From assembly GCA_946481475.1 (NCBI GenBank), contig CAMLOB010000304.1:1-5630 (forward strand): DNA of 5,630 bases, read 5' to 3'. Shown here in pieces: positions 5,576-5,630 of this stretch. Both the position numbers and the translations under genes were made by a program. Source of the stretch: an uncultured Chlorobiota bacterium (GTDB lineage Bacteria > Bacteroidota > Kapaibacteriia > OLB7). Every line of letters starts with the position of its first letter. Position 1 is the first letter of the stretch. The notes beneath the pieces were generated by a model. It made no database searches. It saw only the letters and a list, made by a program, of their open reading frames with translations, and was not told the origin of the DNA.

Positions 5576-5630
5576 GGTGGTTTCGCTCTGACGAGCGAGA
5601 CTACGGGGTGTCGTCCCGCGATGCGGGACT
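5576..5630 (+). repeat. Direct repeat, copy 2, cut by the window end
   Basis: It is identical to 5480-5534 over all 55 bases available, with hairpin A at 5577-5604 and hairpin B at 5613-5629. The match is still running at the window edge, so the true repeat may be the whole 96-base unit in a longer tandem array. Nothing else is seen between 5496 and 5630: no credible gene, and no promoter. Confidence 0.92.

Noticed and set aside
5480..5630. CRISPR array
   Set aside because: The repeated block is 55 bases with strong internal hairpins, only two copies and one spacer are visible, and no cas gene is near; it fits an intergenic palindromic repeat better.

Overview
The window comes from a bacterial chromosome of moderately high GC, with genes tightly packed on the + strand. 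The green sulfur bacteria (Chlorobiota) are a tentative guess from gene style and the hairpin-rich intergenic repeat; no marker gene here proves it.

Layout. (1) Positions 11-1117 encode a TIM-barrel glycoside hydrolase with both catalytic glutamates and no signal peptide. It is closed by a strong intrinsic terminator at 1161-1194. (2) Positions 1218-2375 encode a membrane protein. It has about five N-terminal helices with a gapless internal duplication, then a long Pro/Ser-rich linker, then a C-terminal IPT/TIG-like domain. (3) Positions 2457-4082 encode a contractile tail sheath protein of the phage-tail / extracellular contractile injection system (eCIS) type. No tube, baseplate, spike or ATPase gene follows it inside the window. 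(4) Positions 4182-4839 hold a VapBC-type toxin-antitoxin pair with a 20-base overlap, locally much richer in AT than its surroundings. (5) Positions 4842-5495 encode a class I SAM-dependent methyltransferase starting 2 bases after vapC. (6) From 5480 to the window edge lies a tandem repeat of 96-base period built of successive hairpins. The methyltransferase stop codon lies inside the loop of the first hairpin.

How the parts may fit together. The sheath is the one clear component of a contractile machine. The membrane protein beside it has the layout expected of an anchor or surface-binding partner, and the hydrolase could be cell-wall or polysaccharide active. These links rest only on adjacency and are inference. 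A terminator separates the hydrolase from the membrane protein, so those two are probably separate transcription units. The VapBC pair looks like a later insertion at the edge of the sheath locus. The repeat array marks the edge of the methyltransferase gene and may have supplied its last codons.
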